64,000 nucleotides of DNA from Podospora comata (lineage: Eukaryota; Ascomycota; Sordariomycetes; Sordariales; Podosporaceae). The stretch covers positions 1,798,001 to 1,862,000 of the forward strand of contig CP071494.1 in the NCBI GenBank assembly GCA_017354895.1. Reading direction: 5' to 3'. The stretch's first letter is position 1. Every line of letters starts with the position of its first letter. The translations under genes and the position numbers were made by a program. The notes beneath the pieces are model-generated. The model saw only the letters and a program-made list of their open reading frames with translations. It was not told where the DNA came from and did no database searches. This document shows, piece by piece, positions 22,537-35,306 of this stretch.

Positions 22537-25092
22537 CTGCCGGGTTGTGTCGAAGATGAAAGTGGATGTCAGGCCTTTTTTCACTGATGTCCGTCTTTGT
22601 TGACTCGGTTGGCTTTCTTTGGATATGCGCGTTTCTTCACAACTGTACTCGGCATTGCTCCTGCGTTGGTTGGACACTTCATGGCTGAATATCTGGCGGT
22701 TGTGTGTGTGCTTGGCCTGGCTTCTCTTTTTGTGGGGTGGGCATGTATTCTCATCAGCGAAACATAGCGGTTGCGTATGTGCCTACCTTTGGGGCTCTTG
22801 CTTGGCTACCTCCGTAGATAGATTGGATGTTTTCAGCGTTGGATCAAATGCGAAAAAGTTTGGCTTTGATACCTGTGTGTGTGTGTGTGTTTTGTCTGAT
22901 ATTTTTCTCGTCCCAAATTTGAGAGCAGGCGGTGTCATGTAAGAAAGTTTGGACCAAGTCCGTTAGGGTTACGCCAGTGAAGTGGCTCGTGGAACATGCG
23001 GTTTGGCAACCGGTGGATTTTGTCATCTCAAGGTTTTACGAAACGCTTTCGCTTGTGTCATGAGGCTTTACTGTACACAGCTGGTACCTACTGGGACGGC
23101 GGAATTGACCTTGAACGGTGCACTGTCTAAGTGATGTCTTGGGGCTGGCCAACTGTGGATAGGTATTGAAGCCATATCGATAATGCTTGTCCATAGACTC
23201 GATACTGCCGTGATCTCTCGCCGACGTTGGCTTCAGTCCCCCGGAAAACCATCAAATTACCCAAAGGCTTCCAGACTCATGAAAGTTGGATCAGGCTTGT
23301 GGTTGGTGCAGTGTATGTAGATCGATCATATGCATCTTGGCACGCCCAGCCATCCTCGGCATTCCTTCCACAAATGCGGGAAGAAAGCGTATCGTATCCG
23401 TACCTGCTGTTCCAAACTCCTGCTAATCTGTCAAGTTGCGTCAATATATGCAAGATGACACCGAATTGGGTTGGGTATGTGTACACTCGTTCTTGTTGAG
23501 TGCTGGTGTTGGGTGATTGGTTTGTGGTACGTTGTGCCATATCCGTTGCTTCCGTCAAAGTGGGCAAGGGGGCTGGATGGCTGGGCTGTCAGGGGTTTTT
23601 GTTGTTGTTTTACCCCGCAAAATAATGCTGGAGGATTCTGCGGGGAAGAAGACGGGACGAAGAAGTCTTTGGAGGAGACAAAAAGGGCGCTAGGCTTGGA
23701 ACAGGGGTGTGCCCGAGAAGTTGATCGTGATGGTTGCTTGCTGGCTGCAGGAACGGGTGGTTGAAGATGCAGGTTTTTTTGGGGAGGGAGATGGGGATGA
23801 ATGACATGTGGTATGTGGGAGTGAAGATTAAGATGGTACTTGATTTGGGGTAGGAAGAACAGAGATGTTACTGGGAACAAATGTTGACAACAGAACTTGA
23901 CAGCTTCGGTGTGAGGGTGAGTCGAGTCTCTTGGCATCGTTGCTCGGTTCCAGTCTTGTACATACAAATCGGTCCATCTACATGACCTTCTTGTTGGCTC
24001 TGCCCAGCTGATGAGAGAGTATTTCCTACACTATATCAACCACCAATGAAGGTCACCGTCCAACTGCCCATGTTCTTTCACCTGGGTGTGGGGCGTTTAA
24101 CTTTCTGAGGTCCCATGTAACGGCGTGAACGACCACATCCAATGACACTTCCAGGTTTTCCTTCCTGAATATCAACCGCCCCCGAGATCTCATCTCTTAC
24201 ACCTGACCTGCGCAAGCGTCTTATTTGGCAGGCTCAAATTATAGCGAGATCCATGCGGTTCTCAAAGAAAACAATCTAGATGGCATGATAGGAAATGAAG
24301 ATTGGCGATGTTAAACCCCAAATCGAGAAGCTATCTCCTAGCCGTGGACTCCTGCATGCTGCTTTGATTCCTAGTGCCTCTTCTCTCTGTCAACGAAAGG
24401 TGTGTGCAACAAGACCAGGTGGGGGTGTATGCCGAGGCTCTTGTTCCCCCTCAATCATATGCAACGACGTTCCACTTTCCCCGGATTTTTTTCCAACACA
24501 ACGTGAACACACAGATTTCCTTTCCCCGGATGGCGGGTTCCATTCCGTGGCGACATGCTCTCCCGCCGTGGAAATTCACGACGTCGGTCAAGACCCTAAG
24601 CCCGGTTTCTCATGCCTTGGCCTGCCGAAAGAGGTGTTGATGGAAGACTGACCCACCATCTTCTTCCCATTGATTGAGGGAGGAGGATGGATGCGTGTGT
24701 GAATACGAACCAATGGGGGGTATACCCAAGACTTCTTGACCCCAAAAGCTGGCGGCTGGATCTGCCATTGTTGAGAGCGAGCATGAAAGTGGATGGTGCC
24801 TGGTGTAGTGTGCGGGTGAAGGGACCCTGTCAAGCTGGGAGAACCAAGAGGTAAGACCGCCTCCCGTCTCCAAATCACCCTCCCTCAAGCCAGAGTGAGT
24901 GGTATAAATCCAGACTCTTCCTCTGCCTGTCACTTTACCTTAGCCCCTCCCCCCTTCTTCACCGACCATCGTGTTCCACTGTACTTCACTCGCTCTCAAG
25001 TACATACAACAAACACCGTCGACATTCGTTCGTCAAGAAACTACCAAACCCAACACCAACTAATACTTAATATTCACCCCCCAACCTTCAAA
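22537..25092. other. Gene-free 2.6 kb spacer
   Basis: This holds the 3' region of acrB and the promoter of the CFEM gene. A GT dinucleotide run lies at about 22874-22890. Frames on either strand are short, without domains, and are rejected. The final 150 bases are C/A-rich leader sequence. Confidence 0.5.
24903..24909 (+). promoter_or_regulatory. TATA box of the CFEM gene
   Basis: TATAAAT lies 184 bases before the ATG at 25093 and is followed after about 30 bases by C/T-rich, then C/A-rich leader sequence, a textbook fungal promoter layout. Confidence 0.6.
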
Positions 25093-25704
25093 ATGAAGTA
25101 CACCGCTGCCCTCCTCGCCCTCGCGGCCGCCGTCTCCGCCCAGGACATCTCCATCTTCCCCGAGTGCTCCCTCGACTGCATCATCAGCGGCATCGGCTCC
25201 GGCACCTCCTGCGAGCTGACCGACTTCGCCTGCGTCTGCGAGAACACCCAGTCCCTCATCACCTCGGCCACCCCTTGCGTTCTCGAAGCCTGCGGTGCCG
25301 ATGTTGCTCTCAGTACGCCCCCTTCCCCTATTCCCATCCCCCCTTACTAACCTTCTCTCCCAGACGAGGTCCTCCCTGCAGTCGACGAGTTCTGCGCCGG
25401 CGTTGGCGGTGGCGACGATGACGCCCCCGCCGAGGACGACGAGCCCAGCGTCACTGCCACCCCCGCCCCTGAGCCCACCGACGCTCCCGCCGAGGATGAT
25501 GACGACGAGGACGACGAGGACGTCGAGCCCACCCCTACCGGCTCCTTCGTTTCCAACATCACCCCTGCCCCCACCAGCAACACCACCATCCCCCCTCCCG
25601 TTGAGGAGACCACCACCCCTCCTCCCGTCACTGCTGGCGCCGCCGCTGTTGGATACATTGGCTCTTTGGGCATGCTCGCTCTCGGTGCCATTGCTGCTCT
25701 CTAA
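25093..25704 (+). CDS. CFEM-domain, GPI-anchor-type cell-surface protein
   Basis: CFEM proteins are secreted or wall/membrane-anchored fungal proteins; some bind haem or act in host contact. Exons 25093-25312 and 25364-25704 join across a 51-base intron with an actaac branch site, in phase 1, giving 186 residues. A signal peptide covers residues 1-16 (cut after VSA). The CFEM domain follows at once with all eight cysteines at 25, 29, 40, 47, 49, 62, 67 and 84, and an Asp (44) at the position used for haem in studied members. Residues about 86-160 form a Pro/Thr/Asp/Glu linker with a run of Asp and Glu near 132-140 and two Asn-x-Thr sites. The end is hydrophobic (GYIGSLGMLALGAIAAL) after a small-residue patch, as for GPI attachment. 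Confidence 0.92.
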
Positions 25705-26075
25705 ATGACGTTTCTTATAACCTGGAGTGGTTAGCGACCGTACAAGCAGGGGGGGGGATACAAAATGTACCAATACCATTTTGTCTCGAGAGAGAAAGGC
25801 TGTACATATCTAGTTGGCTAGATAATGAAGTACAATGGAACATGCAACCGCAGCACATTACCACCTGAGGGTGAAAGAAGTATATATGCCTCATCTCTCT
25901 ACACCAACGACTAGAAAACTAAAGATGATCAAAAACCGCCAAACAATAAAAAGTTACTAGTGATATAAACGGGCCTTGTGACAAAATAGACGCCATACAA
26001 ATGCAATTCATCCCCCGACTGACTGTTGTTGCCCCATGCTGTGCCTACTCACCTCAAACATATATACCCCTTCCT
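25705..26075. other. Convergent 3' spacer
   Basis: This is the shared 3' region of the CFEM gene and the convergent FHIP gene. It is A-rich and contains no gene. Confidence 0.55.
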
Positions 26076-29000
26076 TCAAGTATACCTCACCTCATCAAAC
26101 AACCCAGCCCTCACCTGCACCACGCTCGCCATCTCAAACAAAAAGCTCTGCAGCAGCACCACATTCGTCAGCACATGTGATACCGACACCGTCTTCTCCT
26201 CCACGACGGTCCCCGCATCCGTCTCCCCGTCCTCAGACGGTGCCAACAATGCATCCTCCCCACCTCCTTCACCTTCACCTTCAGCGTCATCAGATGCATC
26301 CTCCCCGCCCTCCGCAGAGTCGGCCGAGACAATAGCTGGTTTCCTATCATAGCTCAATGTAATTGGCTCCACTAGCGGCTTGACCTCCGGGATTCCAATC
26401 CTCCTCGCCAAGATACTCTGATCAATCGCCTGGAAAGCCTTGACTTGCGAGTTGAGGATATCGCCCCGGTTATCCCACGATATAGGCGCCGGGGCACTTG
26501 CTACGCTGGTGGGCGAGAAGGACCGGTTGGGGATAGGTGTCCGGAGAAGCGTGGCATCGTTCATCGGTACAACCCGTTCTGAAGCCACCCGTCTGGTCTC
26601 CTTCCTGCCACGGGGACTGCCTGAGCGACTGGGTGTACCGAGCTCAGACAATATGCGCTGGGCAAACACCTCGAGGCCAGAAGGTCGCTCCCTAGATGGG
26701 TTGCGAGCCTCGTCAAACATGCCCTTTTCAATGGACGGTGTGCCCGCGACTGTCGGTGCTTGGGAAGACGGGGTTCTAGCCCGGGACGGGGTAGGAATAG
26801 GAGGAGCGTGATCAGCAATCTGGAAAGCCTCTCGGCGTTGCTGAAGCAGGTCATCAAATCGTGGAACTTGCTCCCGGTATGCCTCAACCTGGTCGCAAAG
26901 AAGCTGAAGAACCTTGAGCAAGCGGGGAAGGCTTGACTGGTTCCACTTGGGACGCCGCCGGCACTCCTTCAGCTGCTGCATTTGGACGTATTCGGCGTAT
27001 TCCTGGGACTCGGGATCCAGAGACGGGTCAGGAAGAGGCAGCTCCTCGTCTTCCTCGTCATCCTCGTCGAAATGGTAGCTTTGTGGGCTTCTCAAGAACC
27101 ACCCTTCTAGATGCATGTAGCCGCACACAGCAAGGTCGATAACGGCTTCCGTCAGGCATAGGTTGGTTTCTACCGGGTTGGTGAAAAACGTTTCGAGCCG
27201 GTCAAGCATTATGTTTAATAGAGGGTCTTCTGGGCGAAGGGTATGTGATCGGACGCTCCGAGGTGCACTGGGAAGACTGTCTGGCACGGCGGGTAATTGG
27301 TGGTTATTTGTTGAAGTCTTGGGCGTGATCAACGGCGTTGAGCAGGGGTGGTTTTCTACACGTCCCAATGTGTCCCTGAGTAGGTTCTCGTAGAGCTCGT
27401 TAAAAGTGTCATCGCCGCCAATGGTACCAGCCAGTGCCATCAGATAGTCAATTTCTTGCGCCTGGGCTCCGGCTGTTCGGTGGTGAGACTCATCGAGCAC
27501 ACCTTCTGTGTCGAGGAGTGTGGTGACTGCGTATCGGTGATGTCTCTTAAGAATCGTCGATACAAGTTGGAGAGTCACATGAACAGTTTGATGATTCTGA
27601 GAACGGAGACAGGCGCGTATAAGGTCAACAAGGTTGAAAAGCAAGGGGTCAGCTGCCTCCTCGCTTTTGGAGGCCATCATGGTAGCCAGGTCCAGTGATT
27701 TACGTTTCCGAGCAGCGCTGACAATGTCGCCAGAATCAGCAGGTGCGGGCGATACAACGTCGGGTAAAGCAAGAAGGTAGTGAAGAATGAGATTGATCAT
27801 GTCGGGATGATCAACAGATTCCAAAATGCGGCGAAGATAAGTCAAGACGGCCACCGACGAGCCACCGTCCACATCGGAAGACTCAAGCAGCGAAGGGTAT
27901 CTGCGATATATCAGCAAAGTTCATACGACTGACCATTGGGCTGAAGAGAACTTACAAAAGTTGCTGCAGAAAGATGACTTGGAAGTGCTCCAACAAGGTC
28001 GATTTGACTTCGACAGACTTACAATGATTCAGAACATCCTGCCAGAAAAGCAGATGGGAGAGAAATGTGTCCACATGAGATAAAAACTCGGGTGAGCAGG
28101 AGCTCACAATCTCGTAGTTTGATTTCGGATGTTCGTAGTCAGATAATGCAAGACAAGGGGGCACTTCGTTGCTTGGGTGGTCGATCACGAGCTTGCGGCT
28201 CAGTTGACTATACAGAGCGCCCAATCCCGTGGCCATGAGCGTTGACAAATCGCTCTCGACAATCCACTGTTCGAGCAGAACCGAGCTTGATGCCGCTTCG
28301 ATGATATAAAGCAGGCCGGTCCTGGCAAAGTCACCCACCTTGCCCTCATGATGGATGTAGTCCATCAACAGATAAAAGAGGGGGAAGTCCTGTTTCTGGG
28401 TCTTCCCCGTGAACTTATCATGGTCGTCAACATGTTTGGCATCATGTGGACCATGGTGGTGGGACTTGAACCAGGCGGGCAGTATCTCGGGATTCAGACG
28501 GATCTTAGTCGTGATGTTGAAAGCCAGTTCAACGATACGGGCCTCAATCTCGGCACTGAGGCGTATGCTGTTTGCGCCAGTTATGCGCACCAGCAGGTTC
28601 GTCAAGCTGCCGGAGAAGTTGTCGTTCTCCACAAAGGCTTCCTCCTCGCTTTCGATCAGCGTCGCGAAGAAGAGCACTGCCTCCTTGATGATCCATTCGT
28701 TGTAGGAGCTGGTGGCGATTTTGGCCACCGGGATATAAACTTGCTTTGCAGCAGCAAAGGAAATACATGGATGTGGGAGGGGACGTCTGGACTCGTCACT
28801 GAGGAGACTTGTCAATTCTTGGAGTCTGATCTCGATTTGCTCGGCGGCTTCATCATCGTGGGCGAGGTTGGAGGAGTGACGCCATGTGTGCTAATTATAG
28901 GACATGATCAGAAACGATGCCCCGATCTATCCATAGCAGACCTTGGGGAGTCTCACCAATAGCTGACTGTATTCCTTCTCGAAACGGTGTAGACGACGGG

Positions 29001-29137
29001 CAGGATCCTTTGCGAAGTCCTTCCGGGAGCTTGCCGACGACAGCGGCGTGTGTGCTAGGAGGCGCGACCACTGTAAATGGGGAGTTAGGGCGAGACCTGG
29101 TTCCGGTCCTGGGGCGGTCACGGCTTACAAAATCCAT
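26076..29137 (-). CDS. FHIP / RAI16-like subunit of the FTS-Hook-FHIP complex
   Basis: FHIP proteins (fungal FhipA) join FTS and Hook to link early endosomes to dynein. Four exons, 29137-29129, 29070-28957, 28890-27956 and 27900-26076, join in phases 0, 0 and 2 (introns of 58, 66 and 55 bases) to give 960 residues. The first exon is only nine bases (Met-Asp-Phe) and makes the N terminus MDFWSRLLAHTP, typical of fungal members. DPARRLHRFEKEYSQLL and LLSDESRRPLPHPCISF follow, then the KIATSSYNEWIIKEA region, all recognisable from the RAI16/FHIP family. The middle is helical, with an acidic DEDDEEDEELPLPDP loop and a Ser/Pro/Arg-rich region before the C-terminal AGLFDEVRYT. It is divergent from the lipase gene. 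Confidence in identity is high; the splice model rests on frame and family fit. Confidence 0.9.
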
Positions 29138-30470
29138 GGTCTGTTTGGCTGCATCTCGAGCACAACTCGAAGCAGCGCAGACGGCGTTATCTGGTTGAAC
29201 GACTGATGTCCAGTTGCATGAAGAGGTGCTGTTCCAGATGTCTTGTCGCGAAATTGATTAGATTAGCCGTTTGGCCTCGCCTGACGTCCACCGGCCGGCA
29301 GCTGCAGCGCTGAGTGAGCACGGACGGCTTTTTCAGGGGTGCCATGCCCTGCGTGCCCGCCTGCAGCCCAGCCTATAATTACAATGCCAAGCATATCGAG
29401 ATATCCACCAGTTCTCACAATCACAAGCATCACTTTTAGTTTTTGCGCTTCACCGTCTTTCGTCCCGTCGGCGTAGTTCATCGTGACTCACCTCGAAAGA
29501 CCCCCGCGATGGAAGCTTGTGTTTGAAGTTAGGGTCTAGCCGCTTCAACAGCTTCAGGTACCGGTGCCTCTACCTATCAAGACTCCCCACGTTGTTGCTC
29601 CCCTTGCTGGGCAGGGTCCAACCCCTTTGCAGCTCTCAACTCCAACGAAAAATTCACCGTTGCAACTGACGCAGCAGACAGAATTGCCGAATGGCATCAT
29701 GTTCTTGCTGCAGGGCTTGCTAGATAGCAGCATTGAAGCCTGATGCGCTGTTGGGTACTGCGACAACTGGCCTTGAAGATGGATCTATACTATTCCAGTG
29801 CGGGGAAGCACAAGTCGAGGCTGGTCTCTCTCGCAACCTCACTGCGGCCGAGTCGGCGACAGTTCGCGGGATCGTGGGTCGGATGATGGTCTTCTGCGGC
29901 CGCTATTCGCGGCGACCTGCAGAGAGACATTGCATATGCAATATCCAGACCGTTTCTCGCTGCATTGGATTTCACCCCACAAATCGAACACTCTTCATGA
30001 CTCCCACACATTTGACCACGGCGGCTATCAGCAAATCACCGACCCCTCATAGAGGACCTTTGCCCTTTTTTTGTGTGGTTAGACACCAGTGGGACACCTC
30101 GGGGTAGGGTTCTGGTTTGGCAGACCCGTCATCGATCATCATGATTGGAGGCTGAGCAGTTACACGGCAAGCGAATAGGAGAACACGACCAACCTCTTGA
30201 CCGGGATATGGCAAGGCACTCCCGCTGCTGTCACTCGGTACCTTTGTTCGCCTCGAGTTAAGCCCGTGACTATCATCTACCGAGACCTGCTCCCAAGGCC
30301 CACCGAGTGCCTGGGGCCGGGTTTCGGTTTTCCTTCTTAAGCTGGGCCAAGTCGGCCTGTGGCAAGTATTTTTTATTTTTGCTCCTTTTGGTCTTTGCAT
30401 TGCGTCAAACTTCAACCTATACTGTATCACACATCTCACCCCTCGTCTCTCATGGGACCTTATCGTCACC
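29138..30470. other. Divergent promoter region, 1.3 kb
   Basis: The spacer between the FHIP gene (minus) and the lipase gene (plus). No frame has a domain or believable splice pattern. A T-rich stretch at about 30365-30395 and a C/A-rich leader precede the lipase start. Confidence 0.5.
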
Positions 30471-32400
30471 ATGGGCTTCTTTACGCGCTCCAAGAAAGCG
30501 AAGAAGGACACCCCAAAACCCCCATCTAAACATCAGTCCAGTCGAGCCTCTGGTCAACGCCAATTACCTCCCCCTCCTCCATCAGCAACACCGGCCTCAC
30601 CACACTTGCAACATGGCCGGCCATACCTTCCATCATCTCCTCAATTCCAGCCCGCTGGCTTGCTCCCTCCACCTTCTGGCTGGGAACCTTATCAGCTACC
30701 ATACCCATCCCCTCCCATCATTGTGAATCAACATCACTATTATCTTGGTCCGCCACCGCCATTACCACCTCGCGACGACCATTCATCCCGATCTCAACCA
30801 AGTGGTAGTAATCACAAGCTCAACCTCGACTCGGCTGTCGATTTAGCAAAGAACCTCTGCCAAGAGGCTGGGATCACCAAGATGTTTGACAGTGCTCTTT
30901 CACAATCTCCATTATCTAGCTACGGGGCTGAGCTGGTGGACCAGAGCAATGCCCTCTTGAACCAAGTTTCCAACCAGTTCAATGATGTCTTAACCATGAT
31001 TGATCGAGACCATTACTCGAGCCACGAAAAGGAGATTCTCGCTTGGCAGCCACAGCAACCACCTCAATCGCAGGAGCTTGTACGGGTTTCAGACTCCTCG
31101 CTGAGCGAGAAGAGCATGCACAAACCACCCAAAAGAAGTCACAAAAGGGATCACCCCAAGGGACAGACAACAGCGGCAGCAACAGTTGTCTCGGGAAGCA
31201 TTTTCTCCAAGGTGGAACTGTATGCGAACTCGAGGCTGCCTATGAACCTGCAACCTCTCAAGTTGTATGTCTCCTTTTTCGCTTTGGCCGTCAGATCCGC
31301 TATTAACACCACCGCAGATACATTCCCACCTACCCCTTACTATGCTTGGCAGCACAGTACTCTGAACGTGTCTACGACAAGCCGGAGGGCGCCGAGAGCG
31401 ATGCCCACGTCGATGCGGATTGGCGAGCTGGTACAAAAGCCATGGTCATCAAGTCAATGCCGATGGATTACATGAACACAATTGTCTTTTCCATTCGTGG
31501 TACGGCAACGTTTATGGATTGGACGGTCAATCTTATGACCGATCCAGCGTCTCCATCTGGCTTTTTGGTACGCATCTAACTCGTCCTTTTGAGCAGTCTC
31601 GTAATTCTAACCTTTATCAGGATGACCCTCACAACCTTTGCCACTCCGGCTTCCTTTCGGTCGCTCGCAAGATGGTGATTCCTGTCGCCCGCCGCCTCCG
31701 GCAGCTGCTTGAGGAGGACCCAAACCGTGCTTCTTACTCGCTCTTGATCACGGGTCACAGCGCAGGAGGGGCTGTTGCTTCCCTCCTTTACATGCACATG
31801 TTGTCCACTTCCAAGGCGGCAGAGAGCGAGTTGAACATCGTCGCCGGGTTCTTCAAGCGCATTCACTGTATCACCTTTGGGACACCGCCGATCAGCCTTC
31901 GACCGCTCACCAAGCCCGAGGATTACGAGCGTCGCCCTCAGCTCAGAAAGAGCTTGTTTCTCAGCTTTGTCAACGAAGGTGACCCGGTGGCGAGAGCAGA
32001 CACGGCCTATGTCAAGAGTTTATTGGAGCTTTTCGTTGCCCCTGCGCCGCCTGCCATCATCAGCTCTCGAGATGCTGCGAATAAGAAGGTCCGCACGAAA
32101 GAGAAGGCTCCCAGCAAGAGCTCGAAATCCTCTTCTGGTCCGATCTGGAAGGTGCCGCCCAACAGACTGAGCAGTGCCGGCCGAATTGTGGTGTTGAGGT
32201 CCGGGGATCCAAAAGCCAGGTCAAAGGGAAAGAAAAAGACGGTAGAGGAGCGCCTGAATGAGGGTGTGGTTGCTCAAATCACGTCTGATGAGCAACTACG
32301 GGGTGTAATCTGGGGTGATCCTGTCGCTCACGTCATGAGACTGTATGCTGGCAGGATCGAGACGCTTGCTGTCGGTGCTGTCACCGGGCGAGGATACTGA
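30471..32400 (+). CDS. Class 3 lipase-domain protein, cytoplasmic type
   Basis: A predicted serine lipase of the Lipase_3 alpha/beta-hydrolase family. Exons 30471-31264, 31318-31567 and 31621-32400 join in phases 2 and 0 (both introns 53 bases) to give 607 residues. There is no signal peptide; the start MGFFTRSKKAKKD is basic and the first 110 residues are Pro/Ser/His-rich and disordered. The hydrolase core begins near residue 260 and includes the FSIRGTATFMDW strand and the nucleophile elbow GHSAG with Ser395. Likely Asp is in FVNEGDPVAR, and the likely His is in WGDPVAHVMRLY near the C terminus, so a full triad seems possible. A Lys/Ser-rich insert (KEKAPSKSSKSS) separates those two. The next gene starts 530 bases downstream on the same strand. 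Substrate unknown. Confidence 0.85.
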
Positions 32401-32932
32401 TGATGAAAATATTCTGGATGGAGTTTTGGATTTGATTTCTCTGGGGATGATACCAAGGACGGGCGTTTCCATTGGCTTTTTATTGCACGAGACATGAGAC
32501 ATGACAAGTACATACCAGAAAAAGGCACAAAACATCCCGATAACAGTTTGGGAAATGTTACGAGTATCTTTTTGTACCACAGACATCACTACACACTACT
32601 TGAAATATATCCCATACCATGTTACAACGTATTCTCGCTGTCACACACTCTGTACAATGATGATCAGGGATATGTATGCCAACAATAAACCCGAGCCCCT
32701 GACAGTCATTGTGTGGGGGTGGGGCGGCACCGGTGACGGCGCCGAGCGATGCGTGGCCCGATATGGAAACTCCGATAAGAATTTCTACCCCGCCGAGCCC
32801 CACCGTTAACACCGGCTCTGAGCCTCCGTTAGACTGGAATCATTTTATTTGTTGCCCGTAGAGGTACTCGCGATCTGGAGGAGAATCATCAAGGAAGGAG
32901 TAACGACAGCCCTCATCTTATAGACAGTCATA
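32401..32932. other. Short spacer between the lipase and DUF89 genes
   Basis: 3' region of the lipase gene and promoter of the next gene. No coding frame is supported. Confidence 0.5.
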
Positions 32933-34529
32933 ATGGATCTAGACCCAAAGATTCGTATGTTGATGCCAAATGGTTTCCTCAAACGACAATCCCCAAAGCT
33001 AATCACAGGTTACAGCGCAATACTCAACCGGCGACCCCAACTCCTTTGGTTGGCAAACCGGAAGAAGAAGATGGCCCATCATCATCGTCAGTAACCACCC
33101 CCTTTCTCTCCCAAAACATCCCTCTGACTCCTCCCCGCCAGACCCAAGCCATAGACGACGCCTACCGCGCAGTAGCCCACTGCCCCGACCCCAAAAAGCA
33201 AACCGAAGGTAAGCGCATCGTCGAAGCGCTCACCAAACTTAAATACGAAGTCCAGCACGACCGCGCCCTCACCCCTCTCCCCGATGATGGCTATCCCGAT
33301 ATAGCCACCTACAACGCCGAGCTCGAACAGCTCAACTCCCCAACCTGGCTAAAATCCCCCTGGCTCTACACCGAATGCTACCTCTTCAGGCGCATTGCCA
33401 CCTCCTTCGCCCTGTCCAGCCACTGGAAAAACTACGATGTATTCGCCCGCCAAAAAACCTCCACCTTCCGCTCCTCCCGCCCCGCCGTCCTCGAGCTCGC
33501 CGCCAGATACAAGGACTTGATGTCCCAGCTCCAAAACCACCCCGACCAGCCCCGCGAGGCGCAGGAGTTGCTCTTCGCCGAAATGGCCGAGATCTGCCTC
33601 TGGGGCAACGCCACTGACCTATCTCTGCTCACGTCCCTCACGTACGAAGACATCCAAGCCCTCCAAGGGAGCGAAGCCCGCAAGAAGGCAGAGGCCAACA
33701 TCCTGGTCAACGACCTCCCGTCTTGCTTCGCCCACCTTCTCGAAGCGAAACAATCCGGCAAAAAAGAACGTCGGGTCGACATCGTCCTCGACAATGCTGG
33801 CTTTGAGCTGTTTGTTGATCTCGTCTTGGCTGGGTACCTCCTCTCTGCTGGATTGGCCACACATGTCGTCTTACATCCAAAGTCAATCCCCTGGTTTGTC
33901 TCCGATGTTTTGCCGTCCGACTTTGCCGCTTTGTTGAACGCGCTGGCGGCGCCGAGGTGGTTTTACGAGACGCCCTCTGAGGAGGAGGAGCTACAGGGGA
34001 AGACGCCAGAGAAGTTATCTGACAAGGAGGTGGAGGAGTTGGGGTTCTTGTTCCAGGAGTGGAGCAGGTTCCATGCTGAGGGGCAGTTGGTCTTGAGGCC
34101 AAACAGAGTGTGGACCGGACCTGGTAGCTTCTGGAGACTGCCCAAGGAGGCGCCAGAGTTGGTGGAGGACTTGAAGGGGAGCGAGGTGGTGATTTTTAAG
34201 GGGGATTTGAACTATAGGAAGCTGGTTGGAGATGTGAGTTTCTCTTTCATGTTTACTGTTTTCTTCTTTTGCGACCGATGCTAACAGAGACTGTGTAGGC
34301 TGCCTGGGATCCTACTACCCCTTTCACAGAAGCCATCGGTCCTCTTGGTCCTGGTTCTGGGCTCAACATCCTCGCTCTGAGAACGTGCAAGGCCGATGTC
34401 GTTGTTGGTCTTCCTCCTGGAAAAGACGAGGAGCTCAAGGCGCTCGAGGATGGCGGTGGTGACTCTGGAGCGCGCAAGTGGGCTTGGAACGGAAAGTGGG
34501 CTGTTGTCTCCTTCTCCAAGGGGTCATGA
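32933..34529 (+). CDS. DUF89 / ARMT1-type metal-dependent damage-control phosphatase
   Basis: DUF89 proteins are metal-dependent phosphatases that clear harmful sugar phosphates and similar metabolites; the yeast relative is YMR027W. Exons 32933-32954, 33016-33086, 33142-34233 and 34299-34529 join in phases 1, 0 and 0 to give 471 residues. The first exon is 22 bases (MDLDPKI), after which the start QYSTGDPNSFGWQTGRRRWP is reached. Metal-binding candidates are Asp248-Asn249 in IVLDNAGFE and Asp386 in FKGDLNYRKL. RTCK at residues 423-426 fits the RTxK signature described for DUF89 subfamily III, the ARMT1 group. WGNATDLSLL near the middle is also characteristic. All key residues are present, so the enzyme is probably active. 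Its 3' end faces cysteine-rich gene A on the other strand. Confidence 0.92.
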
Positions 34530-35306
34530 GCGGAGGATTTATCACGGATCTGTCTGTTGATACAGGAAGCAAGGCACCGGTAGCATACTAGAAATTCAAT
34601 TTTTGGCAATAGATGAACTAGCTGGTTAACCAAATCGGTGTCCATACTGCGCTATGTATTTGGGGTGGGTGGTATGCTAATTAAGTAGCCGCTATACTTG
34701 ACAATTTTATAGTATTCAGACGCTGGGACTGGAGCAACAATAATAATGTCGGCTCATGCCCGTCGGTGTTCCGTCCAATCATGCTGTGCTACCGACTCAT
34801 GTTAGCGGCGGTGACACCCGACTACACTCGTTCCCAGCAACTCTTACCTAGTTCTTCCGTCCAAATTGTGTTTTCCCTGAATAACCTGACATATTTGCAA
34901 TGCAACCTGGCGCTGATGCTGATGGGTACCATACCCGCACTTCCCAATGTTACCAGAACGCTTTAGCAGCAAAAAGAAAATAAAAATAAAATAAACAAAT
35001 GCCCCATGTAACCCCGTTCATATTAGTGTTCTCGTGATGGAAGGAGTCCGTACCCAAGCTCCGCACCGGGCCTCTATCCCGTTTCCAGTTGGTCTTCGAC
35101 TGTACGTGACTTCGGAGACTTGGCCCTACTCGATGCACCTGTCTGCTTCTCGCCCTCCTTGTCAGCAGCATCGTCCTCTTGTTCCTCACAAGAGTCAAAC
35201 TCCATCTCGGGGTCGGAAACTGTCGCCTGAGAGTCCACATATGTTTTCTCTTCTGGCTCCGATTCCATGTCTGCATCCTCTTCTGGTTCGTACCCCCACA
35301 AGGCTT
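34530..35306. other. Convergent spacer with an acidic minus-strand frame
   Basis: The spacer between the DUF89 gene and cysteine-rich gene A. On the minus strand a frame from 35358 to 35074 overlaps the end of gene A in another register and encodes a Glu/Asp-rich tail (EPEEDADMESEPEEK). It may be the true end of gene A through a missed intron or a frame slip. Nothing else is seen. Confidence 0.45.

Noticed and set aside
23431-23967. 178-codon Pro/Ser/His-rich minus-strand frame
   Set aside because: No domain, low complexity, no supporting splice or promoter pattern; it lies in a spacer.
25060-25779. 239-codon Gly-rich minus-strand frame
   Set aside because: Antisense shadow of the CFEM gene, caused by its codon bias.
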